Source: Fimenecus sp045631225
GTDB lineage: Bacteria; Bacillota; Clostridia; Oscillospirales; Acutalibacteraceae
Assembly: GCA_045631225.1 (NCBI GenBank)
Contig: JAZQUG010000044.1
Coordinates: forward strand, 92,935-156,934
Length of the DNA stretch: 64,000 bases
Direction: 5' to 3'
Shown here: piece after piece, positions 43,001 to 51,047 of the stretch
How positions within the stretch are numbered: the stretch's first letter is position 1
Layout of the letters: each line of letters starts with the position of its first letter
Translations under genes and position numbers: made by a program
Notes under the pieces: model-generated
What the model saw: the letters and a program-made list of their open reading frames with translations, nothing else
Database searches by the model: none
What the model was told of the DNA's origin: nothing

Positions 43001-43930
43001 ATGAAAAAATTTATCAGTATTTTATGTGCATGTGTAATTTTGTTCACAGCATTTTCCGTAACAGCATTTGGTGCTGATACAAACTACAAACCATATGAGG
43101 AAAGTCAGTATTTTACATATGGTGATTACGACATTCATTACAGAGTTATTCCGGCACAAGGTGAGCAAAAGGGCAGAATCATGATGCTCCACGGGTTTAT
43201 GTGTTCAACCTATGCATGGCGTAATATGGCAACAGAAATGTCTAAAAAGGGTTACGAATGTGTCCTCGCTGACCTCCCGAACTTCGGTTACAGTACAAGG
43301 GAAACTGCCGAAATGAAGATTGTTGACCGTGAAACTCTTATTACAGAGCTTATGAAAAGTATCGCTCCTATGAATGAGTGGATTCTTGCAGGTCATTCAA
43401 TGGGTGGTGGCGTTGCAGTTAACATTGCAATCGAAAATCCTGTTAAATCACTTCTTCTATACTGCCCTGCTCCACAGAGCGAGTTTCCTGAAGAAATGAA
43501 AGACCTTGTTCAGTCTGACCTTATGAAAGGCACCATGAATGCTTTCTTCAAATATGGTACAGAAATTGACCCCCTCGTTAAAATGGTTATTTTCATGGCA
43601 ACTCTTGATTGCGGATTTTCAAAGGATTACGATGTAAACGGAGTTACGGATGCAGTTCAGTATGACGGTTTCGGTGCAGGAATGTGTGAAATGATGTACA
43701 ATGTCAGACCGACAGATTTGGAAAATGCAGATAAAATCAAATGTCCTGTTCTTTTAGTTCAGGCAACAGGCGACTTGATTCTCGTTGGTCAGATGAAAGA
43801 CCAGATGAATTCAGCATTCCCAGGTGCCACAACATACAATGTACTCGGTGGCGGACACCAGTGCATAGAAAACAGAGCAAAGGAAATCTCATTTGTAACA
43901 AATTGTTTTCTTAAAAAAACAAATAAATAA
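43001..43930 (+). CDS. Exported alpha/beta hydrolase
   Basis: The 309-residue protein has a signal peptide (about 1-24, ending TAFGA). The alpha/beta-hydrolase fold follows: oxyanion HGFMCST (64-70), the nucleophile elbow GHSMGGG (S133), a likely acid in QATGDLIL, and the catalytic histidine in GGGHQCIE near 288. It should act outside the membrane as an esterase, lipase or acyl-glycan deacylase. It is the second gene of an operon with the GPH symporter at 41532. A deacetylase-like role that frees a sugar for uptake is one idea, inferred from this pairing only. Confidence 0.8.
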   Translation: MKKFISILCACVILFTAFSVTAFGADTNYKPYEESQYFTYGDYDIHYRVIPAQGEQKGRIMMLHGFMCSTYAWRNMATEMSKKGYECVLADLPNFGYSTRETAEMKIVDRETLITELMKSIAPMNEWILAGHSMGGGVAVNIAIENPVKSLLLYCPAPQSEFPEEMKDLVQSDLMKGTMNAFFKYGTEIDPLVKMVIFMATLDCGFSKDYDVNGVTDAVQYDGFGAGMCEMMYNVRPTDLENADKIKCPVLLVQATGDLILVGQMKDQMNSAFPGATTYNVLGGGHQCIENRAKEISFVTNCFLKKTNK

Positions 43931-43937
43931 CATAATT

Positions 43938-43978
43938 AAAGGAGCATCTACCGAACTGGTAAATGCTCCTTACATTTT
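43938..43978. terminator. Terminator between the hydrolase and the convergent nuclease gene
   Basis: Stem AAGGAGCATCTACC/TGGTAAATGCTCCTT (one mismatch), loop GAAC-type, with AT-rich flanks on both sides of convergent genes. Confidence 0.7.
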
Positions 43979-44906
43979 ATTTGTTACAAACTCCGCAGTA
44001 TTCGTATCCCTGCTGAAGATAATATTTAACATCTTTTCCTTTAACAATCTGTTTATTTTTTTCGTTCATATTTGTAGCCCCTGAACAATCAGGTTTATGT
44101 ATTTTCTTTGAAGATGTATTAAGTACATATTGTGATGAATCGGTTTTACCATTACTCTGCTCGTTTGCATAATCCTCATCGAGCCTGTTTTCGCCTGTTG
44201 CATAGTCAATCACTACACCCGGCTGAACATTGTAGCAATAAACATTAAAGCAGATTCCGTCGCCGTCATCCTCAACCGACCAAGCCTCCATCTGCACTCC
44301 GTTTGCAACAAGATTTTCTCCCTCAAAAATCGGTGTTACACGATAAATCACGTGGTTGTCAGTTTCCTTTACATAGTCCGCAATCATATTTTCAAAAGGC
44401 AACATGCCTTGTGTATTCATATAACGTGTACCTGTAATCAAATTGCTTGTGTTTGCGTTTTCACCTGTAAGCTGATGACCGATAAGGTGACAACGATTGT
44501 AAAGATATCTTCCGTCAACGAAATCATATTTTGATGTTACCCAGCCTGTAGGCTTAACCATACCGATATCGCCTCTTTTTTCAGTTGGCATTGTTTCCTG
44601 ACCGACACAAGCAAATGTAACACCACAACGTCCTAAATAATCAAGCTTTGCATATTCTTCAAAGCCTTCTGTTGTATAATCATCTTCTGTGAATGAGGGT
44701 TGATTATCATTAATTGCCACATAAGGACTTCCTGAAAACTCAGGAATATCATCAAGAGATATTTTTGTTCCTGTTGTAGTTGAATCTGTTATAACATCAT
44801 CAATTTCAGGGAAAATATCACCATTAAAAAGTGAACCACCGAATTTGCCGAATGCAAGCACCAAAACAATCAATATACATATTAATGACAAGATTTTTTT
44901 ATTCAT
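43977..44906 (-). CDS. Membrane-anchored EndA-type DNA/RNA non-specific endonuclease
   Basis: The 309-residue protein has an N-terminal membrane helix (about 4-20), a low-complexity linker and a beta-beta-alpha-metal nuclease domain. Its signature is YLYNRCHLIGHQLTG (136-147; the general-base His is H140, in place of the usual DRGH), followed by NTSNLITGTRYMN with the metal-binding Asn. The last 40 residues hold an Ada-like metal-binding unit: KIHKPDCSGATNM then YEYCGVC. It would degrade nucleic acid outside the cell for uptake or nutrition. It ends an operon with the small acidic protein, 3 bp apart. Confidence 0.85.
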   Translation of the reverse strand: MNKKILSLICILIVLVLAFGKFGGSLFNGDIFPEIDDVITDSTTTGTKISLDDIPEFSGSPYVAINDNQPSFTEDDYTTEGFEEYAKLDYLGRCGVTFACVGQETMPTEKRGDIGMVKPTGWVTSKYDFVDGRYLYNRCHLIGHQLTGENANTSNLITGTRYMNTQGMLPFENMIADYVKETDNHVIYRVTPIFEGENLVANGVQMEAWSVEDDGDGICFNVYCYNVQPGVVIDYATGENRLDEDYANEQSNGKTDSSQYVLNTSSKKIHKPDCSGATNMNEKNKQIVKGKDVKYYLQQGYEYCGVCNK

Positions 44907-44909
44907 AAT

Positions 44910-45296
44910 TTACCTCACATATCTTTCTCTTGTTATTTTTTCGTGGGATGAACCCTCAAATTCAACAGTTTCAACCAAATTCCATTTCTCAGGTTCAATA
45001 TTAAAATATGTGTCAGCAGGATATAATCTGTTCCATTTATATACAATTATTTCCTCAACATATTCTTCATTTACAGTAAAATTCTCTGCAAAGCAATATC
45101 CTTCTTCAATATTATCAATGCTTTCAAACATTTCTACTGTATTTTCAGGAAAGAGCTTAGCTGAATATTCATTTGTGTAAAGTTTTTCACCTTTACAAAA
45201 CTCAAGAACATTCTCAACAAGCACTCTGTCACGACTCTGACGACGCTTATTAAACATCATACCGTTATTGTCATCAAGACAAACAATAAGCTTCAT
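44910..45296 (-). CDS. Small acidic cytosolic protein, unknown function
   Basis: The ATG at 45296 (MKLIVCLDD) is preferred, with GGGTGA SD upstream; a longer in-frame form lacks support. The 128-residue product begins MKLIVCLDDNNGMMFNKRRQSRD and is rich in Glu and Asp with no membrane segment. Similar proteins of Clostridia are sometimes labelled ribonuclease Z without basis; no metallo-beta-lactamase HxHxDH is present here, so I reject that label. It is translated just before the exported nuclease, so an accessory or protective role is possible. This is speculative. Confidence 0.55.
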   Translation of the reverse strand: MKLIVCLDDNNGMMFNKRRQSRDRVLVENVLEFCKGEKLYTNEYSAKLFPENTVEMFESIDNIEEGYCFAENFTVNEEYVEEIIVYKWNRLYPADTYFNIEPEKWNLVETVEFEGSSHEKITRERYVR

Positions 45297-45390
45297 AAAT
45301 ATCACCCAAGAAAATATTAACACATATAAAAAATTCTTTCAATAATAATTATTTATTATCTGTCCGATTTATGGTATAATCTTTTCGGTG

Positions 45391-46230
45391 ATGAAAATGA
45401 CAAGGTTTGCAAAAGTTTACGTAGAAATTTCAAACATCTGTAATTTAAAATGCTCGTTCTGTCCCGGTACTACACGAAAGCCAAAGAGAATGAATATTGA
45501 CGAGTTCAGAACAATTCTTACAAAAATTAAAGGCTACACAGATTTTATATATTTTCATCTTCTTGGCGAGCCACTTTGTCACCCTGACTTTGAAGCCTTT
45601 TTGAAAATTGCAGAAGAAATGAAATTCATGGTTATCATCATAACAAACGGTACTCTTTTAAGTAAAAATAAATATATACTGTTAAATTCCAAATCACATT
45701 ATAAAACTGTTATTTCACTCCATTCATTTGAAGCCAATGAAAATAAAATTTCACTTGATGAATATTTAAACAACTGTTTTGAGTATGCAAAATCAGCTGA
45801 AAATAAAAAACTCGTTGTTCTGCGCCTTTGGAACAACGGTGGAAAAGACAGGTTGAATGCTGATATTTTAGCAAAGCTTAAAAATTACTTTCCTGAGCCT
45901 TGGGTCGAAGAAAGAAACGGCATACGAATAGGAAACAGAGTCTATATTCACTACGGAGATAAATTCGATTGGCCAACACTTGAAAGTGAAAATATAAATG
46001 AAAACGTATTTTGTTATGGACTTCGTGACCAGATTGGCATTTTAGCCGACGGAACAGTTGTCCCCTGTTGCCTTGACAACAACGGTGAAATAAACCTTGG
46101 AAATATTTTTGAAAAAGAATTAGAAGAAATCATCAACTCCGAAAAAGCACAAAACATCTATAACGGATTTTCAAATCGAAACGCTTGTGAAGAACTTTGC
46201 AAAAGATGTAGCTTTGTGAGGAAGTTTTAA
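45391..46230 (+). CDS. Radical SAM/SPASM-domain protein
   Basis: The product (about 279 residues) has the radical SAM CxxxCxxC cluster in ISNICNLKCSFCPG (about 14-27). The usual LGEPLCHPDF segment (a GGEP-like motif) follows, and a C-terminal cysteine-rich region (VVPCCLDNNGEINLGN then ACEELCKRCSF) would hold the auxiliary SPASM cluster. It is shorter than typical SPASM enzymes. The start could also be the GTG at 45388 or the ATG at 45397. Substrate is unknown, and no precursor peptide gene was found adjacent. A single gene ending at a hairpin. Confidence 0.8.
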   Translation: MKMTRFAKVYVEISNICNLKCSFCPGTTRKPKRMNIDEFRTILTKIKGYTDFIYFHLLGEPLCHPDFEAFLKIAEEMKFMVIIITNGTLLSKNKYILLNSKSHYKTVISLHSFEANENKISLDEYLNNCFEYAKSAENKKLVVLRLWNNGGKDRLNADILAKLKNYFPEPWVEERNGIRIGNRVYIHYGDKFDWPTLESENINENVFCYGLRDQIGILADGTVVPCCLDNNGEINLGNIFEKELEEIINSEKAQNIYNGFSNRNACEELCKRCSFVRKF

Positions 46231-46245
46231 AACCAACTAAAAAGT

Positions 46246-46275
46246 AAAAACCATCCGATTGGATGGTTTTTCTTT
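46246..46275. terminator. Terminator after the radical SAM gene
   Basis: Stem AAAAACCATCC/GGATGGTTTTT with a GATT loop; the symmetry allows use by the convergent methyltransferase too. Confidence 0.8.
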
Positions 46276-46327
46276 TGTGCTTACAACTTGTTTTTGTCAA
46301 AAGTTAAAATGTTAAACAAATTGGAAT

Positions 46328-46978
46328 TTACTTAACTGCTTTTATGATATAGGTCGCTCCCCAATTTTTCAGCACCAGGACAGAAGAAAATCCTGCTTCC
46401 ATAAGCGCTTCTGTTTCGTGTTTTACTGTAAGAGGGGTGTCGTAATGGTAAAACTCATCAGCATCAATTCCTTGCTCTGCTTTCAATGCAATCAAGTTTT
46501 GTCGGTGCATCTGTTCTTCTTCGTCAGACAAAGAGAAGTAGTCTGTCAGTACAAAATATCCACCGTCTTTTAATGCTCTATGCAGTTTTGTATATAAAGG
46601 GACTTTTTCTTCCTTTGTAAAATGGTGCAAACTCTCCACCGATACTGCACTATCAAATGAGCATACACCAAAAGGTACATCAAAATACGAACTGCAAACT
46701 AAAGTAATGTATTTGTCAGCAAATTTCTTTTTGAGTGCTGACAGCATTCCTTGTGATAAGTCAATACCCATTATCCTTGCAGATGGATTGAGCAGAAAGT
46801 ATTCTTCTAACTCCAATCCTGTACCACATCCCAAATCAAGTATATGGCATTTCTCGGTAGTCGGCAACTGCTTTGCCGTATATGGATAAAATTCATCTGC
46901 GGATTCTATGTTGGTCAACATATGTTTATCGTATCCATCTAATCTGTTTTCAAAGAAATCAGCCATTTTTTCAAGCAT
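46328..46978 (-). CDS. Class I SAM-dependent methyltransferase
   Basis: The 216-residue protein has the Rossmann SAM-binding motif I in ILDLGCGTGLELEEYF (about 45-60), an acidic end of beta-2 (IMGIDLSQGML), and motif IV-like DSAVSVESLHHF. A GGYFVLTDYF strand-turn follows. The N terminus MLEKMADFFENRLDGYDKHM is typical of small ubiquinone/trans-aconitate-like methyltransferases of Clostridia. The substrate is unknown. It is alone in its transcription unit. Confidence 0.82.
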   Translation of the reverse strand: MLEKMADFFENRLDGYDKHMLTNIESADEFYPYTAKQLPTTEKCHILDLGCGTGLELEEYFLLNPSARIMGIDLSQGMLSALKKKFADKYITLVCSSYFDVPFGVCSFDSAVSVESLHHFTKEEKVPLYTKLHRALKDGGYFVLTDYFSLSDEEEQMHRQNLIALKAEQGIDADEFYHYDTPLTVKHETEALMEAGFSSVLVLKNWGATYIIKAVK

Positions 46979-47062
46979 ATCTAATCTCCGTTAAATTCAA
47001 ATTTGTCGGAATGATTATATCACAACTAACATAAAATTACAATCGTGCTAAAGTCAACCCCT

Positions 47063-47169
47063 TTGCCCGATGGGCAACCTTACCTCTTCACTATTCACTC
47101 TTACTTATTCACTGAAATTCCGTTCAGTTCTTTTTAGTGAAGAGTGAATAGTTAATAGTGAATAAGTAA
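47063..47169. repeat. Inverted-repeat block upstream of the tRNA terminator
   Basis: Arms at about 47084-47115 (TTCACTATTCACTCTTACTTATTCACT-like) and 47136-47169 (AGTGAAGAGTGAATAG, AGTGAATAAGT) are near reverse complements, built from a GTGAATA unit. A perfect small hairpin, TTGCCC-GAT-GGGCAA, precedes it at 47063-47077. Simple repeats of this type occur between genes in related Clostridia. Confidence 0.5.
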
Positions 47170-47170
47170 A

Positions 47171-47201
47171 AATTCCGCCCACTTTCGTGAACGGAATTTT
47201 T
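47171..47201 (-). terminator. Terminator of the tRNA cluster
   Basis: On the minus strand AAATTCCG-TTCAC-GAAA-GTGGG-CGGAATTT followed by T residues, directly after the CCA end of tRNA-Cys. Confidence 0.75.
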
Positions 47202-47276
47202 TGGAGGCGACAATCGGATTTGAACCGATGCATCAGAGTTTTGCAGACTCGTGCCTTACCACTTGGCTATGTCGCC
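47202..47276 (-). tRNA. tRNA-Cys (GCA)
   Basis: Minus-strand cloverleaf with acceptor GGCGACA/TGTCGCC, anticodon loop CTGCAAA (GCA), TTCAAAT T-loop and an encoded CCA. It is last of the cluster. Confidence 0.93.
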
Positions 47277-47290
47277 ATATTCGTTTTTGA

Positions 47291-47332
47291 AAAAAATAGG
47301 ACACAAGAAACTGGGAGAATTCTGTGTCCTGT
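47291..47332 (-). terminator. Terminator-like hairpin between tRNA-Gly and tRNA-Cys
   Basis: On the minus strand AGGACACA (47330-47323) pairs with TGTGTCCT (47305-47298) and an A, then T run follows. It would reduce readthrough into tRNA-Cys. Confidence 0.55.
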
Positions 47333-47337
47333 TTTTA

Positions 47338-47413
47338 TGGAGCGGATGACGAGGCTCGAACTCGCTACCTCCACCTTGGCAAGGTGGCGCTCTACCAGAT
47401 GAGCTACATCCGC
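47338..47413 (-). tRNA. tRNA-Gly (GCC)
   Basis: Minus-strand cloverleaf, acceptor GCGGATG/CATCCGC, anticodon loop TTGCCAA (GCC), GTTCGAGC T-arm, encoded CCA. Confidence 0.95.
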
Positions 47414-47420
47414 ATAAAAT

Positions 47421-47496
47421 TGGTGCCTCCGATCGGAATCGAACCAATGACACGGGGATTTTCAGTCCCCTGCTCTACCAACTGAGCTACAGAGGC
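47421..47496 (-). tRNA. tRNA-Phe (GAA)
   Basis: Minus-strand cloverleaf, acceptor GCCTCTG paired with CGGAGGC (one G-T pair), anticodon loop CTGAAAA (GAA), encoded CCA. Confidence 0.95.
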
Positions 47497-47502
47497 AAAA
47501 AA

Positions 47503-47579
47503 TGGCGACCCGGAACGGGCTCGAACCGTCGACCTCTAGCGTGACAGGCTAGCGTTCTAACCAACTGAACTACCGGGCC
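47503..47579 (-). tRNA. tRNA-Asp (GTC)
   Basis: Minus-strand cloverleaf, acceptor GGCCCGG/CCGGGTC, anticodon loop CTGTCAC (GTC), encoded CCA. Confidence 0.95.
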
Positions 47580-47582
47580 ATT

Positions 47583-47658
47583 TGGTGGGAACAACAGGGC
47601 TCGAACCTGTGACCCTCTGCTTGTAAGGCAGATGCTCTCCCAGCTGAGCTATGCTCCC
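47583..47658 (-). tRNA. tRNA-Val (TAC)
   Basis: Minus-strand cloverleaf, acceptor GGGAGCA/TGTTCCC, anticodon loop CTTACAA (TAC), encoded CCA. It is first in the cluster, behind a consensus promoter. Confidence 0.95.
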
Positions 47659-47692
47659 ACATCTTTTGCTGCTGTGTTTCAGCGGCTCATAT

Positions 47693-47721
47693 AAGATAAC
47701 ACATAAAAAAAGATTTGTCAA
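47693..47721 (-). promoter_or_regulatory. Promoter of the tRNA cluster
   Basis: On the minus strand TTGACA (47721-47716), a 17-bp spacer and TATCTT (47698-47693), about 35 bp before tRNA-Val. Confidence 0.7.
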
Positions 47722-47799
47722 CACTTTTTTTAAACTTTTTTTAATTTTTTTGAAAAAAGTTTTTTAAAGGCTTATTTTTATGATTTTTCTATAAACTTC

Positions 47800-47828
47800 T
47801 TGAAAATGTTGGTAAGGGATAGTATAAT
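47800..47828 (+). promoter_or_regulatory. Promoter of metG-tatD
   Basis: TTGAAA (47800-47805), 17-bp spacer, TATAAT (47823-47828). The roughly 55-nt leader leaves no room for a T-box. Confidence 0.7.
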
Positions 47829-47890
47829 ACTATAATATATGCGACAAAAATATTTTATGTTGCAAAATTTTTCAGAAAGGGGCGTTTTCT

Positions 47891-49834
47891 ATGTGTGAAA
47901 AGCCAAAGTTTTACATCACAACAGCCATTGCGTACACATCACGCAAACCTCATATCGGTAACAGCTATGAAATCGTGTTAACCGATGCCATTGCGAGGTT
48001 CAAGCGAATGCAAGGCTATGATGTTTTCTTTCTGACAGGTACTGACGAACACGGTCAAAAAATCGAAGAATATGCAAAGGACGCCGGTGTAAGTCCTAAA
48101 GAATATGTTGATAAGGTTGCAGGTGAAATCAAGGGCATCTGCGATTTACTCAACACAACTTATGATCATTTCATTCGTACAACTGACGATTATCACGAAA
48201 AAACTGTTCAGAAAATTTTCAAAAAGCTCTATGACCAGGGCGATATTTATAAGAGTGAATATGAGGGTCTTTACTGTACTCCTTGTGAGTCATTCTGGAC
48301 CGAAAGCCAATTAGTTGACGGCAAATGTCCTGACTGTGGCAGAGATGTCCACAAAGAAAAGGAAGAAACATATTTCCTTAAACTCTCAAAATATCAGAAA
48401 CAGCTTGGAGAATTCATTGAAAACAACGAAAACTTCATTTACCCTGAAGCTCGTAAAAAAGAAATGCTTAACAACTTCATCAAACCGGGACTTCAGGATT
48501 TGTGTGTATCACGTTCATCATTCAAATGGGGTGTTCCTGTTTCATTTGATGACAAGCACGTTATCTATGTTTGGATTGATGCACTTTCAAACTATATTAC
48601 TGCATTAGGTTATGACCCTGACGGCAGTGGTGACAACTATAAGAAGTACTGGCCTGCTGATGTTCATATTATCGGTAAGGATATTGTAAGATTCCATACT
48701 ATTTACTGGCCAATTATGCTTATGGCACTTGGTGAACCACTTCCAAAACAGGTTTATGGTCATCCTTGGCTTCTTTTCGGTGAAGACAAAATGAGTAAAT
48801 CTCGTGGTAATGTTATTTACGCTGATGACCTTACTGAGATTTTTGGTGTTGATGCAGTTCGTTACTATCTTCTTTCAGAAATGCCTCACGCTCACGATGG
48901 TTCAATCACTTACGAAGCAATGATTGACCGTTTCAATACAGACCTTGCAAACACTCTTGGTAATCTTGTAAACAGAACTATCGCAATGCAGAACAAGTAT
49001 TTCGATGGTGTTGTACAGGCTCCTACTTGTCCTACTGAATTTGATGATGACCTTAAAGATTGTGCAAAGAAAGCGCTTCAAGGCTTTGAAAAATACATTT
49101 CAGAATACAAGATGAGTGACGCTGTTGAATGTGTAATCAATTTTGCACGTCGTTGTAACAAGTACATTGACGAAACAATGCCTTGGGCATTGGCAAAGGA
49201 TGAAGCATCAAAAGAAAAGCTCGGTACAGTTCTTTACAATCTTCTTGAAGGTATCCGTGTTCTTTCAGCACTCATTTCCCCTATTATGCCTGAAACTGCT
49301 GTTAAGATTGCAGAGCAATTAAACGTTCCTGTCGCAACATATGAAAGTATTCAGGAATGGGGCGGAATAGAAGCAGGTATTACAGTTAGTACTGCTACTC
49401 CTCTCTTCTCAAGAATTGATGGCGAAAAGCTTATTGCTGAACTTCAGGCTAAAAAGGAAGCCGAAGAAAAGGCAAATGCTCCTGCACCAAAAATCGAGGG
49501 ACTTGCACCAATCGAATTCCCTGACTTTATGAAGGTTGAACTCCGTGTTGCTGAAGTTAAGAATTGTGAGCCGATCAAAAAGGCTAAAAAGCTTCTTAAA
49601 CTCACTCTTGATGACGGCACAGGCACTGACAGAATCGTTGCAAGCGGTATTGCAAAATGGTACAAGCCGGAAGACCTTATTGGCAAGAAGGTTATTGTTG
49701 TTGCAAACCTTAAGCCTGCAGTTCTTTGTGGTGTTGAAAGCTGTGGTATGATTCTTGCTGCTGATATTACAGAGGAAGATGCAAAGGTTATTTTTGTTGA
49801 CAAAGATATGCCAAACGGAGCGAGAATAAGATAA
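47891..49834 (+). CDS. metG: Methionyl-tRNA synthetase
   Basis: The 647-residue class I enzyme charges tRNA-Met. Seen are the HIGH-type motif PHIGNSYE (20-27), a zinc knuckle CTPCESFW...CPDCGRD (about 127-150), KMSKSRGN (300-307), and a C-terminal OB-fold tRNA-binding domain (about 540-647; FPDFMKVELRVAEV). The domain order and length are those of the Gram-positive form. Its stop overlaps the tatD start by one base (TAATG), so the two are coupled. Confidence 0.96.
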   Translation: MCEKPKFYITTAIAYTSRKPHIGNSYEIVLTDAIARFKRMQGYDVFFLTGTDEHGQKIEEYAKDAGVSPKEYVDKVAGEIKGICDLLNTTYDHFIRTTDDYHEKTVQKIFKKLYDQGDIYKSEYEGLYCTPCESFWTESQLVDGKCPDCGRDVHKEKEETYFLKLSKYQKQLGEFIENNENFIYPEARKKEMLNNFIKPGLQDLCVSRSSFKWGVPVSFDDKHVIYVWIDALSNYITALGYDPDGSGDNYKKYWPADVHIIGKDIVRFHTIYWPIMLMALGEPLPKQVYGHPWLLFGEDKMSKSRGNVIYADDLTEIFGVDAVRYYLLSEMPHAHDGSITYEAMIDRFNTDLANTLGNLVNRTIAMQNKYFDGVVQAPTCPTEFDDDLKDCAKKALQGFEKYISEYKMSDAVECVINFARRCNKYIDETMPWALAKDEASKEKLGTVLYNLLEGIRVLSALISPIMPETAVKIAEQLNVPVATYESIQEWGGIEAGITVSTATPLFSRIDGEKLIAELQAKKEAEEKANAPAPKIEGLAPIEFPDFMKVELRVAEVKNCEPIKKAKKLLKLTLDDGTGTDRIVASGIAKWYKPEDLIGKKVIVVANLKPAVLCGVESCGMILAADITEEDAKVIFVDKDMPNGARIR

Positions 49835-50601
49835 TGTATCACAACATTTTTGATTCACACGCACACTATGATGACGAGCAGTTTAATCACGACAGAAACG
49901 AACTGCTCGTTTCTTTTAAAGAAAAAGGTGTTTCAGGTGTTGTGTGTTGTGGTGTAAACATAGAAACATCAGAATTTGCAGTTGAACTTTCTCACAAATA
50001 CGATTTTGTGTATTCAGCAGTGGGATTTCACCCACTTGATAACGACAAATACACAGACAAGGCTTTGGGAAAAATAAAAGAGTTAGCACAGGACGAAAAA
50101 TGTGTTGCAATCGGTGAAATCGGACTTGACTATCATTACGAAAAGGAAAGTCGTGAAAATCAGCTGATTCTCCTTGAAAAGCAGATTCAATTAGCAAACG
50201 AATTGGATTTACCAATTATTTTCCACGACAGAGAATCTCACGAAGACACACTGAATATACTGAAAAAATACAAACCAAAAGGTGTTCTCCATTGTTTTTC
50301 AGGCAGTGTGGAAATGGCAAAGGAAATCATAAAACTCGGTATGTATATCGGTCTTGGTGGTGCAGTTACATTTAAAAATGCTGTTAAGCCTTGTGAAGTT
50401 GCAAAATATGTGCCTGATGACAGGCTTTTAATCGAAACCGATGCACCATATATGACTCCCGTGCCTTTCCGTGGAAAAAGATGCGATTCTTTACACATTC
50501 CATATACTGCAGAAAAAATTGCAGAACTCCGAGGCTGTTCTGCACAAGAAGTTCTTGATTTAACAGATAGGAATGCAAGAGTACTGTTTGGAATCAAGTA
50601 A
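49834..50601 (+). CDS. tatD: TatD-family metal-dependent deoxyribonuclease
   Basis: The 255-residue cytosolic TIM-barrel hydrolase has the metal-binding start DSHAHYDDEQF (about 6-16), GEIGLDYHYE (about 92-101), FHDRESHED, LHCFSGS and the late metal Asp in ETDAPYMTP. TatD proteins are 3'-5' exonucleases used in DNA repair and degradation. The metG-tatD order is common in Firmicutes. Repeat DNA follows the stop. Confidence 0.93.
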   Translation: MYHNIFDSHAHYDDEQFNHDRNELLVSFKEKGVSGVVCCGVNIETSEFAVELSHKYDFVYSAVGFHPLDNDKYTDKALGKIKELAQDEKCVAIGEIGLDYHYEKESRENQLILLEKQIQLANELDLPIIFHDRESHEDTLNILKKYKPKGVLHCFSGSVEMAKEIIKLGMYIGLGGAVTFKNAVKPCEVAKYVPDDRLLIETDAPYMTPVPFRGKRCDSLHIPYTAEKIAELRGCSAQEVLDLTDRNARVLFGIK

Positions 50602-50603
50602 TC

Positions 50604-50682
50604 TTGTAGGGACTGGTGACCTCGACAGTCCGCAACAAACATCATTAAAACTCACGGGACGCCGAGTCGTCGTCCCCTACAA
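50604..50682. repeat. Short element with terminal inverted repeats TTGTAGGGAC/GTCCCCTACAA
   Basis: The ends are near-perfect inverted repeats (one extra C), and the 79-bp interior is GC-richer than neighbouring DNA, with a GACGCCGAGTCGTCGTCC palindrome-like block. It fills the gap between tatD and the Dabb gene. It looks like a MITE or REP-like unit. Confidence 0.55.
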
Positions 50683-50711
50683 ATAATCAAACAAGATTGG
50701 AAGAAAATATT

Positions 50712-51011
50712 ATGCTTAAACATATTGTAATGTGGAAATTTAAGGATGCAGAAGGAAAGACAAAAGACGAAAACATTGAAATCGTTAAAAACGGTCTTGA
50801 AGCTCTCCCTCCTATGATTTCACACATAAAAAAACTCACATTCCTTAAAAATCAAGTAGAATGCGAGAGAAATTTCGATGCACTTTTAGTTGTTGAAACT
50901 GAAAATGAGGAAGAACTTGAGAAATACAAGGTTCATCCTGAACACAAAAAAGTAGCTGCTTATGTTGCAAAGGTAACAGAAGGCAGAGGTGCAGTTGATA
51001 TTTTTGAATAA
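50712..51011 (+). CDS. Dabb (stress-responsive alpha/beta barrel) family protein
   Basis: The ATG at 50712 follows a GGAAG SD. The 99-residue protein is a single ferredoxin-like Dabb domain: MLKHIVMWKFKD at the start, ISHIKKLTFLKN in the middle, and YKVHPEHKKVAAYVAKVTEGRGAVDIF at the end. Family members dimerise and some bind small molecules or act in plant polyketide and stress pathways, but the bacterial role is mostly unknown. A single gene with a terminator. Confidence 0.85.
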   Translation: MLKHIVMWKFKDAEGKTKDENIEIVKNGLEALPPMISHIKKLTFLKNQVECERNFDALLVVETENEEELEKYKVHPEHKKVAAYVAKVTEGRGAVDIFE

Positions 51012-51013
51012 AA

Positions 51014-51047
51014 CAAAAGGACATCAATCGATGTCCTTATTTTTTTG
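51014..51047. terminator. Bidirectional terminator between the Dabb gene and queH
   Basis: Stem AAGGACATC/GATGTCCTT with an AATC loop, then seven T residues on the + strand and an A-rich left side for the minus strand. It overlaps the last codons of queH. Confidence 0.8.

Noticed and set aside
45391..46230. RiPP maturase locus around the radical SAM/SPASM protein
   Set aside because: No small precursor peptide, transporter or peptidase gene adjoins it; the neighbours are a nuclease operon and a methyltransferase in the opposite direction.
47202..47658. tRNA-associated integration site
   Set aside because: No integrase, direct repeat of a tRNA 3' end or prophage-like genes on either side.
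47659..47890. T-box leader ahead of metG
   Set aside because: Promoter lies only about 60 bp before the start; no T-box sequence or anticodon-like specifier hairpin is visible.
49409..49864. Two overlapping antisense frames at the 3' end of metG
   Set aside because: Opposite the tRNA-binding domain of metG with no start signals; a coincidence of codon bias.
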